Assembly: GCF_027943255.1 (NCBI RefSeq)
Contig: NC_072895.1
Span: forward strand, 30,106,001-30,170,000
Source: Anastrepha obliqua
Taxonomy: Eukaryota; Arthropoda; Insecta; Diptera; Tephritidae
Length of the DNA stretch: 64,000 nucleotides
Direction: 5' to 3'
Shown: positions 1-11,365 of the stretch, piece after piece
Numbering within the stretch: the first letter of the stretch is position 1
How the letters are laid out: each line of letters begins with the position of its first letter
The notes under the pieces: model-generated
Database searches by the model: none
What the model was told of the DNA's origin: nothing
Seen by the model: only the letters and a program-made list of their open reading frames with translations
Program-made: the position numbers and the translations under genes

Positions 1-1287
1 CAAGTTCCACGAAACATTATTACTAAGCTAACAAACATAATGAATGCTTGCTTTAAGCTGCAATATTTTCCAATCTATTGGAAAATAGCTGATGTCATCA
101 TGATTCTAAAACCAGGAAAGCCTCCAAACGATGTTGCATCATATCGACCAATTTCACTGTTACCCATCTTATCAAAACTGTTGGAAAAATGTTTGATAAA
201 GCGCCTAAGCAATATCATAGAAAATAAACAAATAATACCAACACACCAATTTGGATTTCGCGCGCGCCACTCAACTATTGACCAAATTCACAGATTAACT
301 CGTATCATCGAGAACACATTTGAAGAAAAAAATGTCTGTTCGGCTGTATTTCTCGATGTCTCTAAAGCTTTCGATAAAGTATGTCATGCTGGCCTGCTGT
401 GGAAAATAAAGAATGTACTGCCAACAAAATGTTTTAATATCTTAAAAGCCTACCTATCTGAGCGCTATTTTCGCGTCAGGTACGAAGATGAGTTCTCTGA
501 ACTGAAAGAGATAAAAGCTGGTGTGCCGCAAGGAAGTGTGCTTGGACCTCTTCTCTATCTACTTTTCACTCACGACCTGCCAAACAGCAGAAATTGCTTT
601 ATAGCAACATTTGCTGATGATACTGCAATATTAACCGTCGGAAAGACAGAAATAGAGTCTACTACACAACTGCAGCTTGCTATCAATAAAATATACAATT
701 GGACAGTTAAATGGCACATTAAACTGAACGAAACAAAGTCTGTACACATCAACTTTACAAACAAAAAGACCAACTACCTGCCAATATACATAAACAGCAT
801 TAAAGTACCATACTCTAATACAGCAAAGTATCTAGGTATGACGCTCGACACGAAACTTAGATGGAGTGCGCACGTGAAAAAGAAAAGAGAAGAACTGGAC
901 CTAAAATTCCAAAATATGCATTGGCTAATGGGTAAGCAATCAGCGTTATCCACACCCAACAAGATACTGCTTTACAAACAAATTCTCAAACCTATCTGGA
1001 CCTATGGGATTCAGCTATGGGGTTGCACCAGCTATAGTAACACAGCGCATATACAAAGATTTCAGACTAAGGCACTCAAGCATGCAGTTTGTGCTCCATG
1101 GTACATTAGGACGCAAGATCTAGAACGTGACCTCAATATTGATTCGGTTACGGCAACCATAAAGAAATTTGCTAAGTCGCACGCAGAGCGACTAAGCAAG
1201 CATGTTAACAATGAAGCCTTGATTCTTAACGATAATACACAATGGAAACGAAGGCTCAAACGTAAAAAACCTCTAGATTTAAACTAA
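1..1287 (+). CDS. Jockey-clade non-LTR retrotransposon reverse transcriptase, 3' part
   Basis: The frame is open from base 1 to a TAA stop at 1285-1287 (428 codons), so the start and the endonuclease domain lie left of the window. Reverse transcriptase blocks appear in order: a fingers motif SYRPISLLP near 150, a palm block with FLDVSKAFDKV near 350-380, GVPQGSVLGPLL near 520-555, the catalytic FADD at 610-621, and a thumb block TYGIQLWG near 1000-1020. These motifs and the absence of an RNase H domain fit the jockey clade. The protein would copy element RNA at a nicked chromosomal target. No stop or frameshift is visible in the part present, unlike nearly every other retroelement in the window, so this copy is probably young. 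Whether it is active cannot be judged without the upstream half. Confidence 0.88.
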   Translation, partial: QVPRNIITKLTNIMNACFKLQYFPIYWKIADVIMILKPGKPPNDVASYRPISLLPILSKLLEKCLIKRLSNIIENKQIIPTHQFGFRARHSTIDQIHRLTRIIENTFEEKNVCSAVFLDVSKAFDKVCHAGLLWKIKNVLPTKCFNILKAYLSERYFRVRYEDEFSELKEIKAGVPQGSVLGPLLYLLFTHDLPNSRNCFIATFADDTAILTVGKTEIESTTQLQLAINKIYNWTVKWHIKLNETKSVHINFTNKKTNYLPIYINSIKVPYSNTAKYLGMTLDTKLRWSAHVKKKREELDLKFQNMHWLMGKQSALSTPNKILLYKQILKPIWTYGIQLWGCTSYSNTAHIQRFQTKALKHAVCAPWYIRTQDLERDLNIDSVTATIKKFAKSHAERLSKHVNNEALILNDNTQWKRRLKRKKPLDLN

Positions 1288-1446
1288 TTAATAAATAAAA
1301 ATCAGTTAAAAGTATGAATTGTATTTTGCTGAGGATTAACTTAAATTATTTGTTGTAACAAAACTCCACAAAAATTGCTCGTTAGTATATATATGTAATG
1401 TTATACTAGTTGCAATGAAAATACTAATAATAAAAAAAAAAAAAAA
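1..1446 (+). mobile_element. Jockey-like LINE copy, 3' portion with UTR and A-rich tail
   Basis: The reverse transcriptase frame is followed by about 140 bp of AT-rich 3' untranslated sequence and then an A-run ending near 1446, as expected of a jockey-type element integrated from a polyadenylated RNA. No target-site duplication can be tested because the 5' end is outside the window. Confidence 0.75.
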
Positions 1447-1472
1447 TGTTGGGCATTTATATCATGGCACTT

Positions 1473-1499
1473 ATACATACATACATACATACATACATG
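1473..1499. repeat. (TACA)n microsatellite
   Basis: About six tandem ATAC units just downstream of the LINE tail. The rest of 1447-1880 has no recognisable coding sequence; it holds this repeat and a T/A-rich stretch of TTTATT-like units around 1800-1860. Confidence 0.9.
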
Positions 1500-1884
1500 T
1501 ATTGTATAAAATTTGAAAACTGAACGCTGGCCTTTAAAATGGCTTGAACCATTTATTAAACTACAAAAGTACAGAAGAAACCAAAAGTTTAGAACAAGCA
1601 AAGTATACAGAAGACCAAAGGCGAAAAGCAGAAAGCGGAATAGGGAAGTGCCCTAGACAACATTTAGCATTTGTTGCACGGAAGTAACTGCAACATTTCA
1701 CAAACGGCAGCAGAAGGCAATTTCCGTTTACTAGAATTCCATTTTATTTTCGCATACAAACACGCAACCAAAAAAGTATTGCCACAATGTAGATATGAAT
1801 TCTTTTTCAAAAATTTTATTTTTTATTTTTATTATTACTATTTTTATTTTTATTATTACTATGTAGTGTTACTTTACTTATGTG

Positions 1885-2442
1885 GCGCTACAACCGTGTG
1901 TCCGATTTGGCCGAATCTAAAATGGTGCGCCAGCTGTTTCTGTCCTGCGCTCGTTAGTGCCAGTTGGAAATCTCGAGTGAAGACAGGTCCTGCAGCACTT
2001 GGCCTTTCCAACGGAGATATGGTATTTCTCTTCCACGCCTTCCTTTTTGGCGTACCGTGTCGTAAATTCGCCTTGCTGTAGCGTCTTCTTTCATGGCAAG
2101 CCAGCATAGCGGCTGTATTTTTACTGCCTTAACTAAGTCCATGTCCCTATATAGTTCATACAACTCGCTGCTCCACCGTACGCGGCACTACTCACTAACG
2201 CGTACAGGGCCAAAGATCTTACGTCGAATTTTTCTCTCGAATGCTCCCAAAGCTTGTTCGTCTGCTGTTGACATCGTCCATGCCTTGGCGGCATATATTA
2301 GGACGGGAATGATGAGCGTTTTGTAGAGTGCCAGTTTAGTCCTTCGAGAGAGAGCTCTACTTCTCAGTTGCCTACTGAGCGCAAAGTAATACCTGTTGGC
2401 AAGAGTTATTCTCCGTTTGATGTTCAGGCTGATGTCATACTC
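1885..2442 (-). pseudogene. RTE-like non-LTR element, C-terminal fragment (copy 1)
   Basis: Read on the minus strand from about 2440, the fragment shows ISLNIKRRITLANRYYFALS, then a TLIIPVLIYAAKAWTMS block, FERKIRRKIFGP, ELYELYRDMDL and a degraded C-terminal segment ending near SNWH. The same order of blocks occurs in the larger copy at 13085-14090, so they belong to one family. The YADDIDIIG block of that larger copy puts it with RTE-type elements by family memory. This copy has frameshifts and stops and lacks the catalytic domain, so it is a dead 3' remnant. Confidence 0.75.
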
Positions 2443-2660
2443 CCAGTGTTGTTTTATTTATTAAAAAAAATCGATATCAATTTCTTTATTTTTGAGAAAA
2501 AAAAATTCTAAATTATAGAATTTCTGGGACAAGATCATTTGGTTTTTTTCGTTTAAGTCTCCGGCATTGCTCATCTGGATTGGCAAGTTGCCGAGCTTCC
2601 GGTTAATGGTTAATGGTAGTAAAGGGTTAAGGTATGGGCCTATTGTGCACCCTATGCTGT

Positions 2661-3600
2661 CTATTGACTGTTAAGTATGCTTATGAATTGTACCAGCTTC
2701 TTCTGAGGGAATGATTGAAGGTCTTCATCTATAAGCATGAACTTGTTTAACAACTTGTTCCTTCTATGCGTCAACCCCGGACATTCGATGATGAGATGTT
2801 CTATAGACTCCTCATTTTCGCAGAAAAATGTGCAGGTGCTGGTGTTAGTTATGCCTAATTTATGGAAGTGTTTGAGCAGGTGAAGTGACCCGTGAGGGCG
2901 CCTGTGAGAGTGCGTATGCTCTTTTTGTTTAACGTGAGGGCCATGTTAGCTCTTTTAGCGTTGAAACTTAGGAACTTTTTGGAGTGTATAAGACCGTCTA
3001 CGTTGTTCCAATGCTGATTTAATAGAGTTTTGGCCCAGTATTTTACTTTTTGTTTTAGGCTGTTTTTGCTAAATCCAAACATGGGACTAGGTCCGATGAA
3101 ATTTACATCTGCCCCTTTTTTGGCTTGAAAGTCTACCTTTTCGTTGCCGTCATATCACTCATGTTTCGGTACCCAAATTAATGAGACATTGTTTTTGGAT
3201 GCCAAGTTATTGAGTGCCTTGTGGCATTCTAAGAGAGTTTTTGAGTTGTGGGTATAGCTATCTAAAGCTTTTAGAACTGATTGGCTGTCCGAGAGTATTC
3301 TAATCTTTACTCTCTTGTGGTTTCTACGTTGCATGATGTTTGCTGCTTCCATTATTGCGTATAATTCCGCTTGGAAGATGGTGGTGTCGCTAGTGATAGT
3401 GGATGATTTGTGGATTTTGGCCCCACTATTCCTGCTTCTACACCATAAGGTGTTTTTGATCCATCAGTGTACCATTTCTGTGAATCATCATTCATCCATT
3501 TTGGGTTTGTTTTCCACTCGATCCTCTCAGGAAAGGTAACTGTGTATCCTTTTGTGAAACAGAGGGTTGGGTCAATGTGTTCTGAAACTTGAGCCATGCT
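2661..3600 (-). pseudogene. Non-LTR element RNase H and CCHC-like tail (I/LOA/R1 group)
   Basis: Minus-strand segments give an RNase H domain. It has WYTDGSKT near 3460, ILSDSQSVLKALDS near 3265 and SLIWVPKHE near 3165. A TLTGALTGH block near 2900 follows, then a cysteine/histidine tail (CTFFCENEESIEHLIIEC) near 2770-2830 and a TAG stop at 2661-2663. An RNase H followed by this tail is typical of I, LOA and R1-group non-LTR retrotransposons, where it removes RNA from the RNA-DNA hybrid. Several frameshifts split the domain. The expected glycine of the GH(R/E) block is replaced (PKHE), another sign of decay. Bases 2443-2660 are probably its 3' untranslated region. Confidence 0.78.
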
Positions 3601-3616
3601 TATGGTGTTTTTGATT

Positions 3617-3862
3617 TTATTTTGAATACTTAGGTGACCGCTGAGGTTGCCTAATTTGAGCTTCCGGGTTGGTATGTTTTTTGAGCCTTTCGGTATGAGC
3701 TACGAAATGTTTGGCAACTTCTGATACTGATGAACGTGTTTTGAAATCGTTGAGTTTTCTCAAGATGAGTTTGTTTGGCACAGCCCCACAGCTGTATGCC
3801 ATAAGTCCATACGGGCTTAAATAATACTCGGGATGCCAACATGAACGGAAAATTTGGATCAC
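3617..3862 (-). pseudogene. Jockey-type RT thumb/C-terminal fragment
   Basis: Minus-strand reading gives PVWTYGIQLWGCAK and then, in another frame, VAKHFVAHTERLKKHTNPEA. Both closely parallel the thumb and C-terminus of the element at 1-1287 (PIWTYGIQLWGC, KSHAERLSKHVNNEA), with an internal deletion and a frameshift. It lies immediately upstream, on the same strand, of the RNase H fragment at 2661-3600. Jockey-type elements of this kind lack RNase H, so the two are probably different elements placed side by side. Confidence 0.65.
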
Positions 3863-3869
3863 AGGATTT

Positions 3870-4184
3870 CGGTATATTTTTTAAGTAATCCCTGGATTCA
3901 ACTAGCGGTCTTAATTGTTTAATATGAACAAAAACTCATTAACTGAAAACATTTGAATATACTGAAATAAAACCATTTGAAATTTAGATAAACCAATTTT
4001 AAGAGACAGAACATGAAAATTAACATTTTCAAATTTAGAATGTTCCATGATATACCAAAACCCAGAATACCCACAAATAATATTTTATATCAAAAATTTA
4101 ACCATCTAATTTTTATAGAGCGAACTTTTAAACTATGAATTTTCCAAAATTTTTACACATTCATGTTTATGTTTCTTATTACTT
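3870..4184. other. AT-rich non-coding stretch
   Basis: No recognisable coding or RNA feature. It may include untranslated or terminal parts of the DD41D element that follows, but no inverted terminal repeat could be fixed by eye. Confidence 0.4.
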
Positions 4185-4598
4185 GTTATGTTGGCGAACG
4201 CTATCGTGCCATGACAAACGACTTTTTGATGCTGGATACCGGGAATTCAAAGTTGTAATCTCCATAACAACAACCCGTGGTTCCTACAAGACAGCGCTAC
4301 TTCCCATACAGCCCGTGAAACAATGAATTTACTGCGTTGTCGCTTCGCTGAACAATTTATCTCTCGTCTCGGGCCAGTGGCTTGGCCACCAAGATCGTGT
4401 GATATCACACCTTTGGACTTTCATTTGTGTGGGTATGCAAAGTGTAAATGCTTTGTGGATAAACGAACTTCGATTGAGGCCTGGAAGCCTACATTACTAA
4501 AGTGCTCCAACGAGTCATTCAAAAATGGTGCTTTAGTTTTTATGCATGGCCGAATTACGGCACAGTTACGGCTAACATTTCAAATAGATTATTTTTAA
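4185..4598 (+). pseudogene. DD41D Tc1/mariner-superfamily transposase, C-terminal half (copy A)
   Basis: The fragment reads GERYRAMTNDFLM, then after a frameshift QDSATSHTARETM, FAEQFISRLGPVAWPPRSCD and TPLDFHLCGY. There are 41 residues between the second catalytic Asp (QQD-type block) and the Asp of TPLDF, i.e. DD41D spacing of the IS630/Tc1/mariner superfamily. A related copy with the same RLGPVA motif lies at 47650-48180 on the minus strand. The N-terminal DNA-binding region and first Asp are missing and at least one frameshift is present, so the copy is dead. Confidence 0.72.
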
Positions 4599-4619
4599 AA
4601 ATAAATGTCTTGAATGACT

Positions 4620-5430
4620 CTACTCAAAAATAATCAAGATTGCCCACTCAATTGGAATTTTCGTTGTTTTATTGCAATTAAGAATTCGTTACCTCCAAAT
4701 TCATCAGGTATTAGAATCGATCTTCGACCTTGGTGAGTTCGCCCTGATTTGCGCAGTATTTTTAGTATGGATTTCAGAATTTCGTTAAAAGACTTTTTAA
4801 AATTATATAAAAATTTCTTTCTTACCAAAATTGTAGATGGTTGCTGATGTTTTAAAATATAATATTTGTAGACACATGTATGTATGTGCAGTAAAGAGTA
4901 AGAGCAAAGTCTCACTTAGCCTGATAAGCAATACCATAACACGCACTGCATAATTTTAGGCGGTATCCCAGTCAGCATAGGCAATGTAGCAATCCTAACT
5001 AACCGGATATACAAAACACTCGCACAGGGTGTAGCAAAGGGTTGAGAATTAACAAAGTTCTTATTAAAGTGAACAGGATACGAACAGTGAAGACTTTAAA
5101 TACAAGGCGGCGCCAAATTAATCATCCGATTTTGTTTTCGAATAACTTTACGAAATATGTAAAAAATGAATCAGAGAGATGATATGTTTATTTTGACCAT
5201 TACGCACTTCATTTCTTGTCTGTTTGTAAACTGCAGCAGTTTAGTTCACAAGTGTCAAATACGATTGACATACGAGACCATTGGCAAACAGTATAAATTT
5301 TCCGATGGGGTGATTAATTTTGCACCACTTTTTGTAATAAAACTCCCATAACTTAATTTGCTTACGTCAAAAGATTGGAAAGCGTGGAAAGGATTTCAGG
5401 AATATTTGTAACCGGCACTATTAGCGCAAC
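4620..5430. other. No recognisable gene
   Basis: AT-rich sequence with short open frames on both strands, none of which shows a motif I can name. It probably contains old repeat remnants. Confidence 0.4.
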
Positions 5431-5660
5431 TCCAACAGCGGCAATACAAAGAATTCTCAACTGGCATCCAATCAAACTGCATCATCACGGCAGATGAACC
5501 CATCCTTAAGCAAATCAAACGCAGAAAGTGGCGATGGATAGGTCACACATTGAGAAAACCACCAGATATCACTCACGAGAATTGCACGGGATTGGAACTC
5601 GCAAGGGAGCAGAGGTCGTGGTCGACCAAGAAACACTTGAAGAAGGTCGATGTAGCATGA
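5430..5660 (+). pseudogene. Non-LTR retrotransposon C-terminal fragment (RTE/CR1-like)
   Basis: The plus strand encodes RRKWRWIGHTLRKPPDITHE followed, after a slip, by a GxRGRGRPRNT-like segment. The (R/K)WxGHxxR...RGRPxxxW pattern is the common C-terminal tail of several non-LTR retrotransposon families. No catalytic domain remains. The exact clade cannot be set from so short a piece. Confidence 0.6.
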
Positions 5661-5739
5661 ACTAACAGATGCCGACATTACATGGCCCGATTCAAAAACA
5701 ACCGTGTACGTTGTCGATGCCCTCTGCTCACGAGAGGAG

Positions 5740-6440
5740 TAAACAACGAAAAACATACTCTGGCAAACATTTTCATTGATAGCCAAGGGGATATTAAAGC
5801 AATTATGGCTCCAATGAACAATAGAAGGAACTGATTAATCGAAGGAACTGAGAGAGTCGATGAGCTCGCTAAGGCAGATATTCGCTTGCTGATATTGAGC
5901 ATATCAGACATATACCCATGACACTTCTTTCTGAAAACGGAACTAGCTCTGGAAACGCAATCGATATGGGAGCCCTCAACTGCGTACAAAACTGGAAAAA
6001 TTATGCTAAGGACTTGGAATATGAAAACTACAAACTTTATTTTATCACTCTTTAGAAAAGACTGCAAAATATTATTTGGAGTACTGGCGGGACACCATCT
6101 CACCCCACATCACGCAGCCAAAATGGGATTAGTGCAGAGCGATGCGTGTAATTAATGCAACGAAGCGAAGTCTAGGGACACTTTGGAATACCTACTTTGT
6201 CACTGCCCTGTTCTTTGTAGGACGGGACAAATGTGCCAGCATATTTTTCATCCTTGAAGGATATTGCTGATAAAACGCTGAGCGGTCTTTATTAAAACTC
6301 GCGAAAACGTGCATCACGAATTACATAAAATAATAATTCGACTACAAATACACAGCACTGGTAACACAATGGACCCTAGAGGTCTAAGTGAGATCTTTTT
6401 TCAGATAAATGAGCACTACCTAACCTTACCTAGTTCGCTT
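5740..6440 (+). pseudogene. I/LOA/R1-group RNase H and CCHC tail with 3' end
   Basis: Segments include NIFIDSQGDIKAIM and RVDELAKAD, both RNase H blocks, then FGVLAGHHLTPHHAAKMGL and a cysteine-rich tail ending EYLLCHCPVLCRT. Frameshifts and stops separate them. After the coding part, 6360-6440 contains CACAATGGACCC, a CTAAGTGAG motif and a CTAACCTTACC terminus. That matches the 3' ends of other members here (17330-17390 and 59754-59800), so the 3' end of the element is near 6440. It is a 5'-truncated, inactive copy. Confidence 0.72.
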
Positions 6441-6520
6441 GAATTTCGCACTGTTGCCTGTTACCCCCTATCTCGGCATGCGGACACTGATCGCATGCAA
6501 AACATCTAATACAGTTAATA

Positions 6521-7600
6521 TTGCGACAAACTCCGTTCACCTCGGCGAGGACTGCTTACATCGTCTCAACATTGACATACAATAAGAATTTTGCTACTCT
6601 CTTTCTATCTCGGAATGAATGGAAAAAGGGACTTTTACTAAGCAACTTCGACACTACAGTCTATACAGATGGTTTAAAAACGGTTAGCATTGAAAAATCT
6701 GGGCGTCTTCCTTCCAGATGGGTACTGGCAATTTGGGAAGCTTGCAGGCTAATAATCGGAAATGTATCTCTTAAGGACAATATCGCTATTCATTCCGATA
6801 GCGAAGCTGCAATCCAGGTACTGTATTCGGCTAAAACAACCTTTAAACTGGTGGAACAAAGCGAAAATAGCCTTATCTCCTTAAGGATACCCCATAAGGT
6901 TACCTTAATCTGGGACCCGGGACACCGAAACATTGAAGTGAACGAAAAGCAGACGAACTGGCAAGAGAGGGATCTGTCGTGAATAACATTATTGCAGAAT
7001 CGGTACTCATACCACTCGGTGCTATAAAGAATACAATTCCCTCAAAATATTTATGAATCGCGGATTGTAGATGGAGAGATCAGACGACAGGCCAAGTTAG
7101 CAGACACTTACAACCACGAAGTCAGCAGAATGTTATTGCCCACCTACAACCACAAACAAACATCAACAGAGGGGATCCGCCTGCAGATTCACGGTAATGA
7201 TAACTGACTTCTGGTCGATAGGAGAGCAGGCAGCCAAAATGGATATGCGTTACAACTCAAACTCTCATGGTGATAATCAGCTGGTGAAAAAGAAAACTAT
7301 CTTCCACTTATTCGGTGAATGCGCTACCCTATGATGGGATGTTAACCCTTGAAATGGTTAAAGTGCCAGTTTGGCACTGCTCAAGTAGCACTAAAGCGCC
7401 GTTTTGATAATCAAATTGACTCTTGAAAACCTCGAAGAGCTGGCCGGTATAGACGTAAACAACTTTATAAGATTTCTCAGTCGCACGGACTGGATATAGT
7501 CGTCAAGGAATAACCGTATAATTTGTTGGTAGCGGGGATGTGGCAACAAAATGGTGTGGAAGCACTACTTGGATTCTTGGTGAATCACCATTTCAACTAA
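6521..7600 (+). pseudogene. LOA-like non-LTR element: RNase H domain and 3' end
   Basis: An open segment at 6521-6982 carries an RNase H domain: VYTDGLKT (first Asp), AIHSDSEAAIQVL, TLIWDPGHRNIEVNEK. Stops follow, then a degraded cysteine/histidine tail (IFHLFGECATL) and a C-terminus LEELAGIDVNNFIRFLSRTD with a stop near 7495. The sequence to about 7600 looks like the 3' untranslated end (CAACAAAATGG...CACCATTTCAACTAACC). A short antisense piece of another member's 3' end appears to sit inside it at about 7345-7410. The RT domain is absent, so this is a 5'-truncated copy. Confidence 0.72.
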
Positions 7601-7639
7601 CCAATCAATCCAGCTGTTATTTTGTATGATTACAGCTTG

Positions 7640-8170
7640 GTTCATACCCCCTGGCTTGGTTCATACATAAGAAAGGCAATAGGCGTTATCGCGGGCAAAC
7701 TACCAGCTGACATTCTTTGGGAGGCGAGGAGTTAAGTCATCATTAGAAGAAACAGCTGCAGAGCGACTGCAAGAATGGCAAAGCTGATGGACTCCTCAAC
7801 TAACGAACGCTGAACTGATAGGCCTATCTCAAATATGGTGACCAGTGGGTGACCAGAGAAAACGGAGACGTTGACTACTGTCGTAGACAAATACTGAGTG
7901 GTCACGCTTGTTTTTTGAAGTACCTTTTCCGGTTTAATCTGGAGGATATCTCATTCTACGCAAACTGCGATTGAAAGCGCGGACACGCATTCTTCTACTG
8001 CGATCGTCTCAGAGAACAGCCTGAAGCACTTTTAGGTGGACAGCTGTGCCCGGATAATCTAATCTCCAAAATACTCTCATCAAATACTTGCTGGAATACA
8101 GTTAGAAATTTTACAACAATGATAGTGCTATACCTTCTACGCACAGAGTGGCAACGCAACATGCAGCGAA
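7640..8170 (+). pseudogene. R1-clade-like retrotransposon C-terminal fragment
   Basis: Across frames the plus strand gives VIAGKLPADILWEARS, then LTTVVDKY, a CFLKYLFRFNLED block, a cysteine/histidine region (FCANCD, HAFFYCDRL) and LCPDNLISKILSSN. This order (VxAGxxPxxLLxEE, GHGCFxxYLxRF, C-x2-C..H..C, PENLVxxML) is the C-terminal signature I associate with R1-clade non-LTR elements. There are many stops and frameshifts. An open segment at 8148-8447 overlaps its end but shows no further motif. Confidence 0.6.
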
Positions 8171-8449
8171 AAAATCAACAGCAGCTTTGGACTGGAGGTG
8201 GACTGCCTACGAATTGGCGACAAATCACAGACGCCTGAGCCAAATGCTAGCGACGGTATCAGACCACGACATGTCGGTATTAACTACGAGATCTTTTTCG
8301 GTGTTCTATTTGCTGCAGAACCAACCACTTATGAACACAGTGGACTCATGTGAGAGGAACCTGGACACAGGTACCTGTTGTGTCAATAGACATAAAGGAA
8401 TTCAGCCGAACGATGTCCCCTTTGATGTTTCCGACATTTTGATTTGAAC

Positions 8450-9355
8450 CTCCTGCCAACTCAAAACGTGGTGGTGTCATTATTTTGGCGCTACTTGTAT
8501 TCCCAACGAAGTTAAATTCTTGAAATTTTACAATTCTCCAATTACTTCAATGTGACCGAAAACCTATAAACTGCACGATGAGGCTCCATTCTCCAGAATT
8601 ACCTCGCCTGTAAGCCACACATAAAAGTGATATTAAAATGCTTTTTATTTTATTTCAATTAGTACATTTACACTTAAATTTGGGCCACAATTTGGCGATG
8701 GTGGCGACACTAAAATTTTTTATTAATCACGCACACACTTGAAACAGCTCCTTTTTTTTGTGTGTTGATGAGCAAGAATTTTTAGTTTCATTTCATGCTT
8801 TTGAAAATAATTTACACTAAGCCAACTCTTAACTGGATCAGTAAGCCATCTTGATAGCGAAGTGCAGTTACCGGGAGAGATTATAATAAAAGCGAAAATT
8901 AAATGTGCACCCACAAGTAAGAGTAAGATTCTACCGAAAAGAAAAGCTTAGCGGAGGAACCAAACCACAAGCAGCAAAACACACACAGACAAAAAGGAAA
9001 ACAAAACCGAAAAAGAATGAAAAACAACAATCGCACCAGAATCGTCGTCACCTCAACGAAAAGTGGGTCAATTTTCGCAAACGCATCTCCTGCATTTCCA
9101 ACAAGTGGATTATGACAGAAATTCCCTTTTAATGGGATGCGCATGGACGGCTGCTTGTCGCATGTCGCCAAGAGTTACATTCGCAACACATCACTCAACT
9201 TATTTTATGATAAGTGTTTTGGACTTAATCGAGCGTCAAGCGAGCAACCTGCTGATTTTTGCATTGATTGCAATACAATAGAGCAACAAAAACAAGAACC
9301 TTCACCAACATTTGTACCCGGTGCATAGCTGAACGAAGGTATTATTTATACATTT
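8450..9355. other. No recognisable gene
   Basis: Mixed-composition sequence with an A-rich lysine-coding patch near 8930-9040 and short open frames on both strands. None has a motif I can recognise. Confidence 0.4.
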
Positions 9356-9359
9356 CTAA

Positions 9360-11355
9360 ATTAGCAGCCGAACTGATATGCAGTGTGAGAAGCAGATTTT
9401 TTATTCCTAGTTTACATGTTTGCAAGGGTATACCTATATGATTTTCTATGTACTCATCAGTCAATTTGGTACTGATTTTCGCTAGCTCATCCCCTCAGAA
9501 GGAGATCCCCAGATGCTCGGAATATACACCTCCGCCCACCTTGCCATCGAGCTTTGAGCCATCTGTGTAACGTACGTTGCCTGCAGATCTACCGGAAGGA
9601 AGTTTAATACTCGTATCACATACAGTGCTTTCGATGGTGTGGTTGACATTGCACCGGTTATAAAAACAGATACAAGTCTTTGGACTATGTCAACTCTTTT
9701 AATGTTCACGCCCTTATCCAGGACATTCCACCATATTACAATACCGTACTAGAGAATTGGTTTAATTACTGCGTTGCACAACCAATGTATCATGTATGTA
9801 TGCTTTCAAATCCCATTTTCCCCCCAATGAGTCTTCCGCAGGAGTATAGCGCCGTCGTAGCTTTGCGTACTCTATCTGCGACTGTAAGCCCCCAATTAAG
9901 CTTCCTATCTAGTACAAGTCTTAGATATTTTGCCCTTTCTGTTACTCTAAGTGGTTTCCCTCCTAGGAGTATTTGTTGAAGAGCAAGTGTTGTGTTTTCT
10001 GCTGAACAGTATCAGTTCCATTTTTTCTGGATTTATTCTAGTTCTCGACTTTTGCACCAAAGTGATAGTCTGTTGAGAGCTCTTTGTTGAAGGTCACACA
10101 GTGTTGGAAAGTGTTTGCACGAGATTGCTATTACAATATCATCGGCATATGAAATTATCCTACCTACCATTTTTCCCAGTTCCTGAAGAAGATTATTGAC
10201 GGTCAGGCTCCACAGAAGTGGAGAGATTAGCCCACCCGGGAACCACAGGAAATTTCTTAATATATGTTTCACCCAAATGTTCGCGTATCGTCCGCCCGAT
10301 TAAGCGATTAGCACTCTTCTATATATAATATAAGCGAGACGAGCGCTCTGTTTACTCCCATTTCCGTTAGCGATTTGATAATTGCTTCCGGATGTATGTC
10401 ATTGAAAGCACCCTCAATGTCCAGAAAGATAGCAAAAATGTATTCCTTATAGTGAAGTGAATTCTCAATTGTATCGACTAGCGAGTGAAGCGCTGTCTCT
10501 ATTGATTTGCCTTTGCTGTACGATTATGAATGTTGAGAAGGTGATAGCTTGTCGCTAATCTTTTCTTTGATGTGCCCATCTAGCAATCGGTCTAACGTTT
10601 TTAACAGGAAGGTTGATGGGCTAATCACCCTGTAGTCCCTCGTTTTCGTATTTGTGGAGAATGACAATGAAGACCAATTTTACTTCAGCCCATTTCTTGG
10701 GGATATAATTAAGTCGTACTGCTGCCTTAAAAATTGAGGCGAGTCTAGGTGCAATCATACCTATTGTATGTTGCAGGTCAGCGGGGATAATTCCATCTGG
10801 TCCCGGTGATTTGTAAGGTTTGAAACTGCCGATGGCAAATTTTATGTTGTCTCCCGTTATAAAATCTATTAGGGGACCTCCATTGTGGACTATAGGATAA
10901 GTTCTACCGTCTTCATTGCATAGATAACCTGGAAAGTGTGTCTGCATTAATAATTCTAGTGTTTCTTCACTATTAGTTGTCCAATTGCCGTCCTTATTCA
11001 TAAGGTGACTAGGGCTGTTGGGCTTCATTGATACAACTTTCCTGAGTCTACTGGCCTCGGAAGTGTTTTCTATCTTTTGACAGAAATCTCTCCAAGACGC
11101 TGTTTTTGCTGCCCTTATGGCATACTTAAATCTGTGTTGACAGTTTTTGTATCCGTCCCATGAGTTGGTCCTCCTCACTTCATTATACTTAGTTCTCCAT
11201 TCTTTTCTTAGGTTTGCTATGTCAGTGGACCACTATGGAGGTTTCGGTTTTCCTCTTTTCGTCCTAGGGGGACATGCAGCTTTCGCAGCCTGTTGAAATG
11301 CTGAAGTTAGTTCATCAGCAGTAGACCCGTACACACTAAAGGTTCTATTATTATT
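9360..11355 (-). pseudogene. LOA-like non-LTR retrotransposon, RT region
   Basis: Reading leftward from 11355, a pre-RT segment (WWSTDIANLR-like; TNSWDGYKNC) passes into SFKPYKSPGPDGIIPADLQ near 10790, a finger block at the start of the RT. Next come IFLDIEGAFND near 10430, PGGLISPLLWSLTVNNLLQEL near 10210 and the catalytic block ISYADDIVIAIS near 10140. The thumb and connection follow (GAMSTTPSKALYVIRVLNFL near 9620), and the frame trails into a linker before RNase H near 9370. YADD is intact, but frameshifts and stops between 10272 and 10621 and below 10033 make the copy non-functional. The RNase H and 3' end are missing. It adjoins a jockey fragment on the same strand. Confidence 0.8.
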
Positions 11356-11365
11356 ACAAAGCGAT

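Noticed and set aside
1671..2081. 136-codon open frame on the plus strand
   Set aside because: Mostly Phe/Tyr from a TTTATT tract and then antisense to the RTE-like fragment; not a protein gene.
5678..6103. 141-codon open frame on the minus strand
   Set aside because: Antisense shadow of the RNase H remnant on the plus strand; no motif of its own.
9680..9979. 99-codon open frame on the plus strand
   Set aside because: Antisense to the LOA-like RT thumb/connection region.
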